64,000 bases of DNA from JACNKJ01 sp964344565 (GTDB taxonomy: Bacteria > Krumholzibacteriota > Krumholzibacteriia > JACNKJ01), in assembly GCA_964344565.1 (NCBI GenBank), contig CAYFNT010000003.1, positions 1 to 64,000 on the forward strand, in the 5' to 3' direction. Each line of letters opens with the position of its first letter. Position 1 is the first letter of the stretch. A program made the position numbers and the translations under genes. Shown here piece after piece: positions 16,500 through 26,656 of this stretch. The notes beneath the pieces are model-generated. The model had not been told where the DNA came from and made no database searches. It saw nothing but the letters and a program-made list of their open reading frames with translations.

Positions 16500-18392
16500 C
16501 TATTTGAGCAGGATGATCTTCAGGCTCGCCTCGAACTCCTCGCCCTGGAGGCGAACGAAGTAGAGCCCGCTGGCCAGGGCTTCTCCCCCATCGCCGCGGC
16601 CATTCCATTCGAACTGGTGGCTTCCCGCGGGCAGCTGGCCGCGATGAAGAGTGCGCAGCCGCCTTCCGGCCACATCGTAGACCTCCAGGCTCACTGACCC
16701 CGCGACCACGGTGCTGAAGCGGAGTGTCGTCTTGGGATTGAAGGGATTGGGCCAGGCGCTCAGCCGCGAGATGCGCGGCGCGTCCTCCACGCCGGTGGGC
16801 AGCTCGAGGAAATAGGCCATGATGTTCTGGGCGAGCTGGGCCTTGGTGGACGGCCACTCCCCGTCCACCAGTCCGCCGAATTCGAAGGAGGTGCCGACGG
16901 TCTTGAAGTTCGACGCGTCGTATGCCACGGCAAGGGTGAAGGGCGGGTAGTCGTTCATGAAGACGTTGTCGGAGTAGGACAATCTCCAGAGCCGATCCAT
17001 GGATTCGTTCTCCCCCGCGTACTCGAAATGCATGCCCTCGGTGAAGATGCCGTCCACGCCATGAATCGGACCCACGTTGGCGTCACCGTCGTCGGGAGAG
17101 GTGATCCCGAATCGCGGCCCGTAGTTGTGCCCGCCGATGAGCAGGTCGTAGTTCCAGACGTCGCCGCCTTCGAGGTAGCAGCATCCGCCGTCGGTGATGA
17201 AGTGATCCAGTGACATGGCCAGGTTGGAGTAGGCGGGGATGAACACCGTGTTGGGCCGGATGCCCAGGCAGGCCCAGAGGGTCGAGAAGCGCGGCAGTTC
17301 ATCGGACAGGGGAAGTCCCCGGGAATAGAGGCCCGCGTAGCCCAGATCGGCCAGGGTCTGCGCGATGATCGGGCCGCTGGATTCGTCGGGGGTGGGATCC
17401 CAGACGAGATAGTGGAAGCGGCCGAGGTAGAGACCGAAGTCGCTGATGCACTGGCCCTGGTCGCTGTCCACGGTGAGGCGCAGCTCGGCGTCGTGGCCCA
17501 GGGGCGCGTCGGGGGACACGGCGAGCAGGAAGGGGCTCGCGGAATTGTCGCCGCCCTGGCCGGTGGGCATGTCGTCGAACTCGGCGTTGCCGCTCAGCAC
17601 GCTGAGGAAGAGATCGTCGGTGCTCAGGATTGCGCTCACTCCCGTGGCCGATTCGCCGTAGTTGACGAGATCGAGCACCAGCTCGGCTTCCTCGCCGGCG
17701 TCCAGGAAGTCGTCGCCGTTGCCGAGGGTTTCGGTGATGTGGGTATCGGTGACCACGGTGAAGGGATCGTCGTTGGAGTAGAGCAGCGAGAAGTTGTCGG
17801 CGGAGACCTCCGCCGCGATGTGGCCGCCTCAGCAGTTGTCCGCGAAAACGAAGAGCTTGAGCTCCATGCTTCGGATGCGGGCGGGATCCACCTCGGGCAG
17901 GTTCTCCAGTTCATCGTCGAGCACGAAGCCCCAGCTGCTCCAGTCGCCCGTGGCGTCGATCACGTGAAAGTCGCCGTCGCTTTCCCAGGTGCAGTTGGGA
18001 CTCATGCTTCCGATGAAGGTCCGGCCGACGGGCGCGGTGCCCGCGTCGCGATAGGTGATCATGAGTCCTGCCACGCACCAGGCGGTGGCGCCGTCCTCGG
18101 TGAAGCAGGTCAATTCCACGGAGAATTCCACATTGGTCTCGGGCACCAGCACCACCTGCCAGAGGGAGGCTTCGCCGTAACCCTCGTCGCAGACGATGTT
18201 CACTTCGCAATCCGTGTCGTGATCGAAGTAGTTTCCCCTCAGGATGCTCAGGCCCTCGCCCGAGGCATCGACCTCCCAACCGATGGCCAGGGGCTGTTCG
18301 AGGTCGCCGTTGACAGTGAGTTCGAGTTCGCTGGCGCCGGCCAGCCATGGCAGCAGGAGCGCCGGCAGCAGGATCCGGATTCGCGGTTTCAT
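16500..18392 (-). CDS. Predicted secreted selenoprotein, paralog 2 (in-frame TGA at codon 188)
   Basis: Read through TGA at 17831-17829 this gene is 631 codons, the same length as its neighbour. ATG at 18392 (MKPRIRILLPALLLPW, signal peptide) follows GGAGGAGGG; the adjacent ATG at 18395 is an alternative. Domains match paralog 1: jelly-roll-like region beginning LELTVNGDLEQPL, Cys187-Sec188-Gly-Gly, AEVSADNFSL strand, CARDB-like segment (GNGDDFLDAGE), Rossmann-like region (WDPTPDESSGP), and a PNPFNP...IILLK end. TGA serves as a true stop elsewhere in the window (for example lon and accC), so this is local recoding. The hairpin after the TGA is the same as in paralog 1, although the nine bases just before it differ. 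Alternative readings are two separate proteins or a recent nonsense mutation; neither explains two paralogs sharing position and hairpin. Confidence 0.8.
17798..17831 (-). promoter_or_regulatory. UGA codon plus bacterial SECIS-like hairpin, paralog 2
   Basis: UGA is at 17831-17829. Stem CGGCGGA (17815-17809), loop GGUC, and UCCGCCG (17804-17798) give seven perfect pairs. The distance from UGA to loop is 20 nt, the same as in paralog 1; the outermost pair is C-G here and U-G there. Confidence 0.77.
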
Positions 18393-18446
18393 CATCCCTC
18401 CTCCATCCACGTAAAATCCGGCGTCGGGGGAGCCAAGAACATGTCT

Positions 18447-18452
18447 ATTATA
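18447..18452 (-). promoter_or_regulatory. Candidate -10 box for selenoprotein paralog 2
   Basis: Minus-strand GGGTATAATAG holds a perfect TATAAT about 55 bp before the ATG. The same GGGTATAAT string is used by the strong promoter at 48966. No good -35 is seen at 17 bp. Confidence 0.45.
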
Positions 18453-18565
18453 CCCTTGCCTCGAAACCTTTGGCAGGCATTTCCGACGTCTTGACCTGAG
18501 CGCCCCGGCTCGCTAGAATCTCGAACTCCGAACCCGATGCAAGTAACTCTATCCCAAGGACTTCG

Positions 18566-20116
<1,551 letters not shown>

Positions 20117-20124
20117 GAGACGTT

Positions 20125-21648
20125 TTGGCCAAGAAGATCAGCAAGGTACTGGTGGCCAACCGAGGCGAGATCGCCCTGCGGGTCATGCGCGCCCTGCGCG
20201 AACTCGAGATCCCCTCGGTGGCCGTCTACAGCGAGGCCGACCGAGAAGCGGCCCACGTGCTCTTCGCCAACGAGGCGGTGTGCATCGGGCCGGCGCCCTC
20301 CACGGAAAGCTACCTGCGCATCGAGAACATCCTAAGGGCGATACGCGAGAGCGGCGCCGACGCGGTGCATCCCGGCTACGGTTTCCTCTCCGAGAATCCC
20401 GTCTTCGCCCGCGCCTTGCGCGATGAGGGCGTGACCTTCATCGGTCCCTCCCCCGAGGCCATGGAGATCATGGGCAACAAGCTCACCGCCCGGGCCGCCA
20501 TGATCGAGGCCGGGGTGCGGGTGATACCCGGCAGCGACGGCGCCCTGGAAGATCCGGAAGAGGCCGCGCGCCTGGCCCGGGAGATCGGATTCCCGGTGAT
20601 GCTCAAGGCCGCCGCCGGCGGCGGAGGCAAGGGCATGCGCGTGGTGCGCGACGAGGCCGACCTGGCCTCGGCCCTCGAAGCGACCCAGGCCGAGGCGGCC
20701 AAGGCCTTTGCGGACTCGGCCGTCTTCGTGGAGAAGTACATCGAGCAACCGCGGCACGTGGAGATCCAGGTGCTGGCCGACCGCAAGGGCGATGCCGTCT
20801 ATCTCGGCGAGCGCGAGTGTTCCATCCAGCGGCGTCACCAGAAGGTGGTCGAGGAAAGCCCCAGTCCCATCGTGAGCGAAGCGATGCGACGGGAGATGGG
20901 CGAGATGGCCGTGCAGGTGGCCAAGGCCTGCGACTACGAGGGCGCGGGCACCGTGGAGTTCATGGTCGACGCGAACCTCGACTTCTACTTCCTCGAAATG
21001 AACACGCGTCTGCAGGTGGAGCATCCGGTCACCGAACTCACCTACAACGTGGACCTGGTGAAGCTTCAGCTCGCCGTCGCCGACGGCGAGCCGCTCCCAT
21101 TCACCCAGGAGGACCTGGTGCCCCACGGCTGGGCCATGGAGTTCCGCATCTACGCGGAGGATCCAGCCACGGACTTCCTGCCGTCCACCGGCAAGATCCT
21201 GAGACTCCGGGAACCGAACGGCCCCGGCATCCGCCATGACAGCGGCATCTACGAGAAGTACGAGGTGCCGGTCTACTACGACCCTCTGCTCAGCAAGCTC
21301 GTGATCTACGGCGAGACGCGGGAGGAAGTGATCCAGCGCGCGCGCAGGGCCTTCACCGAGTTCGTCATCGCGGGCATCCGCAGCAATCTGCCCTTCCATC
21401 AGTGGCTATTGCGTCAGCCGGCCTTCGAGAAGGGCGATTTCGACACCCACTTCATCGATCAGCATTTCCGTCCCGAACTCATCGAGCAGGATGAGGCCCT
21501 TCCTTTCGTGGCCCTCGCAGCCGCGACCCTGGCCTATCATCAACACAGTCGACGCATGAACTTCGCGGGGCTTCAGGCCTTCTCCCGGCGTCCCAGCCGC
21601 TGGAAGCTCGCCGCGCGCAAGGAAGCCGTGACGAGGAGGCAGCCATGA
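20125..21648 (+). CDS. accC: Biotin carboxylase subunit of propionyl/acetyl-CoA carboxylase
   Basis: 507 residues. Domain order is biotin carboxylase N-domain (KVLVANRGEIALRVMRA), ATP-grasp (AAAGGGGKGMRVVR, EKYIEQPRHVEIQVL, FLEMNTRLQVEHPVTE) and C-terminal domain. The last ~50 residues exceed the usual AccC length and resemble the linker found in PccA-type proteins. It starts with TTG, preceded by AGGAGA, and ends in an ATGA overlap with the BCCP gene. It carboxylates biotin on BCCP using ATP and bicarbonate. Confidence 0.93.
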   Translation: MAKKISKVLVANRGEIALRVMRALRELEIPSVAVYSEADREAAHVLFANEAVCIGPAPSTESYLRIENILRAIRESGADAVHPGYGFLSENPVFARALRDEGVTFIGPSPEAMEIMGNKLTARAAMIEAGVRVIPGSDGALEDPEEAARLAREIGFPVMLKAAAGGGGKGMRVVRDEADLASALEATQAEAAKAFADSAVFVEKYIEQPRHVEIQVLADRKGDAVYLGERECSIQRRHQKVVEESPSPIVSEAMRREMGEMAVQVAKACDYEGAGTVEFMVDANLDFYFLEMNTRLQVEHPVTELTYNVDLVKLQLAVADGEPLPFTQEDLVPHGWAMEFRIYAEDPATDFLPSTGKILRLREPNGPGIRHDSGIYEKYEVPVYYDPLLSKLVIYGETREEVIQRARRAFTEFVIAGIRSNLPFHQWLLRQPAFEKGDFDTHFIDQHFRPELIEQDEALPFVALAAATLAYHQHSRRMNFAGLQAFSRRPSRWKLAARKEAVTRRQP

Positions 21649-22178
21649 GCTCCCACCGCTACGTCGTCACCCTGGACGGCGAGAAGAAGGAAGTCACGCT
21701 CACGCCCGATGGAGACCGTTGGGCCCTCACCGTCGACGGCGTCACCCACACCCTGGAGCAGACCGTCATCGAACGCGACGAGATCTTCTCGCTGCTCATC
21801 GGCGGACAGTCCTACATGGTCGACCTCGTGGAGAAGAACTGGGACTCCGGCGAGTTCACCGTGAGCGCATTGGCCGCCAGCGCCCAGGTCACGGTGCGGG
21901 ACGAACTCGAGGCCATCGCCGAGGAACTCACCGGCGGAGCGGGCACGGAGGGCCTCTTCGAACTCAAGGCTCCCATGCCGGGTATCGTCGTAAAGAACCT
22001 GGTGGCAGCGGGCGATCGCGTGACCCGGGGACAGGGCCTGCTCATCCTCGAGGCCATGAAGATGCAGAACGAACTGGGCAGCGAGATGGAAGGCATCGTG
22101 CAGGAGGTCTTCGTGAGCGACGGCCAGATGGTCGAGACCGGCGCGCCGCTGGCCAGGGTGATCAAGGAGGAGGCATGA
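21645..22178 (+). CDS. Biotin carboxyl carrier protein
   Basis: 177 residues. An N-terminal beta-rich region of about 90 residues resembles the linker domain of propionyl-CoA carboxylases. The C-terminal biotinyl domain carries EAMKM with biotinylated Lys139. It overlaps its neighbours by four bases on each side (ATGA), indicating strict translational coupling with accC and the mutase. Confidence 0.92.
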   Translation: MSSHRYVVTLDGEKKEVTLTPDGDRWALTVDGVTHTLEQTVIERDEIFSLLIGGQSYMVDLVEKNWDSGEFTVSALAASAQVTVRDELEAIAEELTGGAGTEGLFELKAPMPGIVVKNLVAAGDRVTRGQGLLILEAMKMQNELGSEMEGIVQEVFVSDGQMVETGAPLARVIKEEA

Positions 22179-23827
22179 GCGGTCGCAAGGACTGGGAGGA
22201 CCGCTCCCTCTCGCCTCACCTCGGCAAGTTCGGAGAACGCAAGCAGCCCTTCCGCACCCAATCCGGCCGCGAAGTGAAGACCCTCTACGGCCCAGACGAT
22301 CTTCCCGGCTTCGATCCCGAAGCCGAACTGGGATGGCCCGGCCAGGCGCCCTACGCGCGGGGCGTGCAACCCAATCAGTATCGGGGACGCCTCTGGACCA
22401 TGCGCCAGTACGCGGGCTTCGGTTCGGCCCGAGAAACCAACGAGCGATTCCGCTACCTGCTCGAAAAGGGTCAGACCGGCCTTTCCGTGGCCTTCGACCT
22501 TCCCACGCAGATGGGATACGACTCCGACGCCGGCCTCGCCGCCAGCGAAGTCGGGCGCGTAGGCGTGGCCATCGACACACTCGAGGACATGGAGATCCTC
22601 ATGGACCGCATCGATCCGGCGGCGGTGTCGACCTCCATGACCATCAACAGCACGGCGGCCCAGCTGCTGCTCTTCTACGCCATCAGCGCCGAGAAGCGGG
22701 GCGTGGCGGCCGCGGACCTGCGGGGGACCATCCAGAACGACGTGCTCAAGGAGTACATCGCGAGGGGCACCTACATCTATCCTCCCGGGCCGAGCCTGCG
22801 CATCATCACCGACATCTTCGCCTGGTGCGCGGAGCATGCGCCCCAGTGGAACACCATCTCCATCAGCGGCTACCATATCCGCGAGGCGGGCAGCACGGCG
22901 CCCCAGGAACTGGCCTTCACCTTCGCCAACGCCGTGGAGTACGTGCGTGCGGCCCAGAAGGCCGGACTGCCTCTGGAGCGATTCCTGCCCCGGCTCTCCT
23001 TCTTCTTCAACGTGCATTCGAACCTGCTCGAAGAGGTGGCCAAGTTCCGGGCGGCGCGGAAACTCTGGGTGCGCATCCTTCGCGAGAAGTTCGGCGTGCA
23101 GGACGAGAAGCTCATGCGCCTGCGCTTCCACAGCCAGACCGCCGGCTCCACGCTCACGGCGCAGCAGCCACTCAACAACGTGGTGCGCGTGACCCTTCAG
23201 GCCCTGGCCGCGGTGCTCGGCGGCACGCAGAGCCTTCACACCAACAGCTACGACGAAGCCCTGGCCCTGCCCACCGAGGAGTCGGTGCGGCTGGCCCTTC
23301 GCACCCAGCAGGTCATCGCCGAGGAGAGCGGCAGCGCCGATTCGGTGGATCCCCTGGGCGGCAGCTGGCAGGTGGAGCGCTGGACCCGCGATCTCGAGGA
23401 AGAGGCCTGGACCCTGCTGGAGGAAGTGGAAACCCTCGGCGGCGCGGCCGCGGCCATCGAAACGGGTTACCAGCGGCGCAAGATCGGGGAGGCGGCCTTC
23501 GCCGCCCAGCGAGCCGTCGAGGATGGCGAGCAGTCCGTGGTGGGCGTGAACAAGTTCACCGAGGACGGCGAGGAGAAGTCCGGCGACATCTTCACTCTCG
23601 ATCCGGGACTCGAAAGGGAGCAGGTGGAGCGCCTCGAGCGCTATCGCGAGGCCCGCGACGGCGCGGCGGTGAATGCGGCCATGGACAGGCTTTCCGAAGG
23701 AGCCCGCTCCAGCGAAAACCTCATGCCCCTGCTCAAGGAGGCCCTCGCCCTGGGCGCGACCCTCGGCGAGACCAGCGACGCCCTCCGCGAGGTCTTCGGA
23801 CAGCATCGACAGGGAGGCGCCGCGTGA
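22175..23827 (+). CDS. Methylmalonyl-CoA mutase, large (catalytic) subunit
   Basis: 550 residues from the ATG overlapping the BCCP stop. The TIM-barrel mutase domain shows TLYGPDDLPGF, FDLPTQMGYDSD, the substrate-binding region TISISGYHIREAGS and RLSFFFNVHSN. The B12-binding domain of single-chain mutases is absent; a separate 134-residue protein at 28.0 kb supplies it. It interconverts (R)-methylmalonyl-CoA and succinyl-CoA. Position after carboxylase genes and before the epimerase makes the pathway assignment firm. Confidence 0.94.
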   Translation: MSGRKDWEDRSLSPHLGKFGERKQPFRTQSGREVKTLYGPDDLPGFDPEAELGWPGQAPYARGVQPNQYRGRLWTMRQYAGFGSARETNERFRYLLEKGQTGLSVAFDLPTQMGYDSDAGLAASEVGRVGVAIDTLEDMEILMDRIDPAAVSTSMTINSTAAQLLLFYAISAEKRGVAAADLRGTIQNDVLKEYIARGTYIYPPGPSLRIITDIFAWCAEHAPQWNTISISGYHIREAGSTAPQELAFTFANAVEYVRAAQKAGLPLERFLPRLSFFFNVHSNLLEEVAKFRAARKLWVRILREKFGVQDEKLMRLRFHSQTAGSTLTAQQPLNNVVRVTLQALAAVLGGTQSLHTNSYDEALALPTEESVRLALRTQQVIAEESGSADSVDPLGGSWQVERWTRDLEEEAWTLLEEVETLGGAAAAIETGYQRRKIGEAAFAAQRAVEDGEQSVVGVNKFTEDGEEKSGDIFTLDPGLEREQVERLERYREARDGAAVNAAMDRLSEGARSSENLMPLLKEALALGATLGETSDALREVFGQHRQGGAA

Positions 23828-24264
23828 AGCGATACGAAGAGATGCTGCCTAGGGGCATCTTCCGCCGCCTGGATCATCTGGGCATCGCGGTGAAGGATCT
23901 CGAAGCCGCACGCAGCGACTACGTCGAGCGCCTTGGCTTCGTGGAGGTCGAAAGGGAGAGCCTGCCCGAACAGGGCGTGGAGGTCATCCTGCTCGACGGC
24001 GGCAACTGCCGCGTGGAACTGCTCGCACCCCTGGGCGAGAGTTCCCCCATCGCGAAATTCCTAGAAAAGCGCGGCGAGGGACTGCAACAGGCCGCCTTCC
24101 AGGTGAGCGATCTCGACGCCGCCCTCGCCGAACTGGCCGGCCGCAGCGTGAAGCCCATCGCGCCGCCGTCGATCGGTGCCGGCGGTCTGCGCATCTGCTT
24201 CCTGCATCCCAAGGACACCCATGGCGTGCTGCTCGAACTGGTGGAGTACCCGGACGAAGGGTGA
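23824..24264 (+). CDS. mce: Methylmalonyl-CoA epimerase
   Basis: 146 residues. A vicinal-oxygen-chelate fold with two betaalphabetabetabeta units: LDHLGIAVKDLEAARSDY with a metal-ligand His, then QAAFQVSDLDAAL, and HPKDTHGVLLELVEY with metal-binding His/Glu. It interconverts (S)- and (R)-methylmalonyl-CoA for the mutase. The start is the GTG overlapping the mutase stop (GTGA), with GGAGG seven bases upstream; ATG at 23842 is the alternative. Confidence 0.92.
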   Translation: MKRYEEMLPRGIFRRLDHLGIAVKDLEAARSDYVERLGFVEVERESLPEQGVEVILLDGGNCRVELLAPLGESSPIAKFLEKRGEGLQQAAFQVSDLDAALAELAGRSVKPIAPPSIGAGGLRICFLHPKDTHGVLLELVEYPDEG

Positions 24265-24267
24265 TCG

Positions 24268-24564
24268 ATGAACGAGGAGAAGAAGGCTAAGGGGATGTCA
24301 GCGGGCGGGTTCATCATCCTCATGGCATCGGTCACGGGCCTTTGCCTAGTCGCCAAAGTCTTGATGATCCGCCACGTCTTCGATCAAAGCGTGGATGTCA
24401 CGGAGCTTATCATTCCTACCGTCATTCCCATCTTCGCCGACTACGCCGACCGCCTCTATCGCAAGAAAGAGGTCCCACCTCGGTTCCGATTCAATCATCC
24501 ATGGCTGTGGAACGCGATCATCGTGATCGCCACGGGGCTATCGCTGATTCGGTACCTTCGCTAG
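24268..24564 (+). CDS. Small membrane protein of unknown function
   Basis: 98 residues, starting 3 bp after the epimerase stop. Hydrophobic segments lie at about 12-35 and 80-95, with a possible short one around 45-57. The middle is charged (DRLYRKKEVPPRFRF). No family is recognised. It is probably co-transcribed with the methylmalonyl-CoA genes but need not share their function. It converges with the HD-domain gene 2 bp away. Confidence 0.6.
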   Translation: MNEEKKAKGMSAGGFIILMASVTGLCLVAKVLMIRHVFDQSVDVTELIIPTVIPIFADYADRLYRKKEVPPRFRFNHPWLWNAIIVIATGLSLIRYLR

Positions 24565-24566
24565 GT

Positions 24567-25166
24567 TCACTCTTCCAGATAGCCCCGTCTCACCGAATCC
24601 TCGATGATTCCTAGCGCCAGATTCCATAGCTTGCGGGACCCATCCTCGATGGAGCGATTCCGTTCGAGCACCTGGGCCTTTCGTACTCCGTGCTTGCGCC
24701 AGCTGCGGCCCTGGGTGTGGTAATTGTGCAAGAGAGGCATCAGGCGATCCAGAGCGTTCGCGAAACGAGCCTCGGGTGTCTTTCCCGCCTCGAACTCTTC
24801 CCACAGCTCGCGAAGTTCGCGAGCCTGACCCTCGGGCAGCATGGCGAAGATTCGATCCGCGGCGGCCGTTTCACGTTCGACCTTGTCGCGATTACCCTGA
24901 CTGTCGTAACAGAAGGTGTCACCGGCGTCGATTTCCACCAGATCGTGGACCAGGAGCATGCGCTGCACGCGATGAAGGTCCACTCCCGTGTCGGCGTACT
25001 CGACCAGGAGCTCGGCCATAAGAGCCAAATGCCAGCTGTGTTCGGCGGAGTTTTCGAGTCGAGGTCGATTTAGCAGAAGTGTTCGCCGTTCAATATGTTT
25101 GAGCTTGTCGATTTCGAGGAGGAAGTCGAGTTGGCGGTTCAATCGGGAGTTTTCGGATGAAGACAT
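24567..25166 (-). CDS. HD-domain phosphohydrolase (YfbR/HDDC2-like)
   Basis: 199 residues. The metal site of the HD superfamily is clear: His43 and His46 (AEHSWH), His74-Asp75 (VHDLVEID) and a downstream Asp in ANALDRLMPLL. Relatives are 5'-deoxynucleotidases acting on dNMPs. It lies just upstream, on the minus strand, of the small plus-strand gene with which it converges. Substrate is not readable from sequence. Confidence 0.85.
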   Translation of the reverse strand: MSSSENSRLNRQLDFLLEIDKLKHIERRTLLLNRPRLENSAEHSWHLALMAELLVEYADTGVDLHRVQRMLLVHDLVEIDAGDTFCYDSQGNRDKVERETAAADRIFAMLPEGQARELRELWEEFEAGKTPEARFANALDRLMPLLHNYHTQGRSWRKHGVRKAQVLERNRSIEDGSRKLWNLALGIIEDSVRRGYLEE

Positions 25167-25170
25167 CCGC

Positions 25171-26226
25171 TCATTCGACCTTGTAGGAATGCCCGTGCAG
25201 GATCACCGTCTTGCCGCGCTCCCATCCCGTCTCGTCCGAGCCCAAGGGCAGACTGATCACCCAGTAGTCCTCGCCTCGGAATACCACCCGCGGCACCACG
25301 CCCGCGCCGGGGCCTTCGATGGACGTGATCGGCCAGAGCTGCCAGTCCGGCGCCGTGATGGCCCATCGCCCTTCCGCGGTCTTGCCGATGAGCGTGGTGG
25401 AAAGCGTCATGGCCTTCCCCGGCTCTTCCACCGACGGACGATCGAAGCCCGCGCGGATCTCCTCGATGCGGCCGCCGAGTTCCGAATGCCGCTCGAGGAT
25501 CGACTGATACTCCAGCAAGGCGCGTTCGGGATTGAAGCTGGCGTAGTAGAGGTGCCCGCGCATGAGCGCCGCCTGATCGCTCCAGGGCAGTTCGAGCTCG
25601 CTGAGCGGCAGCTTCTGGAAACTGCGAAGAGCTGCACGCTCCAGCCCGGCCAGGGTCTGAAGGCGACCCTCCAGGAAGCTGCGCGGCGTGAGCAGGGCGT
25701 CGTCGATGGGAATGTGCCTCAAGGCCTGCAGGGCATGCCGGAAGAGCACCGTGGGCGCTTGGGGGATGTCCTGGATCTCCTCGCTGGTCAGGGGGATATC
25801 CCCGCTGAGCTGCCAGTCCACCTGACGATGGGGCGGCATCTCCTCGCGATAGTCGAGCATGAAGCCGCGGGCGGCCTCGAGCCAGCTGCCCTCGTGCACG
25901 GCGAGCAGGTTCAGGCGATCCTGCACCGGACCCGCCCAGGGCCAGGTCTCGGCGGCGTGCCGCCAGGCCAGGGCCGCCATCTCCGGATCGAGTTCGTCGA
26001 TGAAGTAGTAGTCGCCTAGGTAGACGAAGCCCACGGGCCCCAGATACTGCACCTTGCCCTGATAGGTGAACTTCTTGGGCAGGTCGGCCAGGGTCTTGGG
26101 TGGCCCCATCTCGTCGGGAAGCTCCTTCTCTTCCTCCTCCAGGGGCTCCAGATCCATCCAATCGCTCTGGGCCAGCAGCCCGGCGGCGGGAAGCAGAAGG
26201 AGAAGTGTCAGCGCCAGTGCGCGCAT
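25171..26226 (-). CDS. Secreted helical-repeat (TPR-like) protein of unknown function
   Basis: About 351 residues from the ATG at 26226 (MRALALTLLLLLPAAGLLAQ, signal peptide); a GTG at 26232 is an alternative. Residues ~85-260 look like an alpha-helical repeat region with Leu/Ala-rich helices. An acidic stretch (EEEEKELPDE) follows the signal peptide. The C-terminal ~80 residues look beta-rich (WQLWPITSIEGPGAGVV). No catalytic motif seen. It follows the lipoprotein gene closely and probably acts in the envelope with it. Confidence 0.65.
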   Translation of the reverse strand: MRALALTLLLLLPAAGLLAQSDWMDLEPLEEEEKELPDEMGPPKTLADLPKKFTYQGKVQYLGPVGFVYLGDYYFIDELDPEMAALAWRHAAETWPWAGPVQDRLNLLAVHEGSWLEAARGFMLDYREEMPPHRQVDWQLSGDIPLTSEEIQDIPQAPTVLFRHALQALRHIPIDDALLTPRSFLEGRLQTLAGLERAALRSFQKLPLSELELPWSDQAALMRGHLYYASFNPERALLEYQSILERHSELGGRIEEIRAGFDRPSVEEPGKAMTLSTTLIGKTAEGRWAITAPDWQLWPITSIEGPGAGVVPRVVFRGEDYWVISLPLGSDETGWERGKTVILHGHSYKVE

Positions 26227-26232
26227 GCTCAC

Positions 26233-26649
26233 CTACCTGTGGGGAAAGGCGGCGGGGCTCCGTAGACCCTCGGTATCTTCGGTCTTGGGCGCCACGCGGA
26301 AGAAGAGGAAACGGTAGAGCGTATCGCCGAGTTCCTCGTCGTAGGATGTCAGGTTCTCGATGAAGAGGCTGCGCGGCGAGGTTTCGGTGGAATCGACGAG
26401 TTCGCAGACTTCCACCACGCTGCTGTCTTCGTCCAGGGCGAAGGCGCAGAGATAGATCATGTACCAGTCGGTGGACTTGTCGTCCCACTCCCAGGAAAGC
26501 TCGAGAGTCTCGTCACCGGTGATCGTGGCATCGAGGAGCGGAGCGGGGAAGTGGGTGAGCTCCAGGGGAGTGTGTTCTTCGGAGCAGCCCCAGAGCCCGA
26601 CGATGGACAGCAGACCGAGAAGCGCGAGGATCGGGATTCGGTTTGCCAT
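26233..26649 (-). CDS. Predicted lipoprotein with a fibronectin-III-like region
   Basis: 138 residues. A signal peptide ends in a lipobox LWGC with Cys22 as the lipid-anchored residue. The body reads as one FN3-like beta sandwich (ETLELSWEWDDKSTDWYMIYL). It is 7 bp after the DUF5683-like gene, in a three-gene envelope cluster. No specific partner or activity is recognised. Confidence 0.68.
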   Translation of the reverse strand: MANRIPILALLGLLSIVGLWGCSEEHTPLELTHFPAPLLDATITGDETLELSWEWDDKSTDWYMIYLCAFALDEDSSVVEVCELVDSTETSPRSLFIENLTSYDEELGDTLYRFLFFRVAPKTEDTEGLRSPAAFPHR

Positions 26650-26656
26650 GGCTCTC

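Noticed and set aside
14424..18392. Genome-wide reassignment of TGA, or four separate genes instead of two
   Set aside because: TGA ends lon, accC, mutase and other genes normally. The downstream halves have no signal peptide or ribosome binding site, and their apparent GTG starts are internal valines.
14424..18392. Assembly or sequencing error creating the stop codons
   Set aside because: The same substitution at the same codon in two diverged copies, each followed by the same hairpin, is not expected from error.
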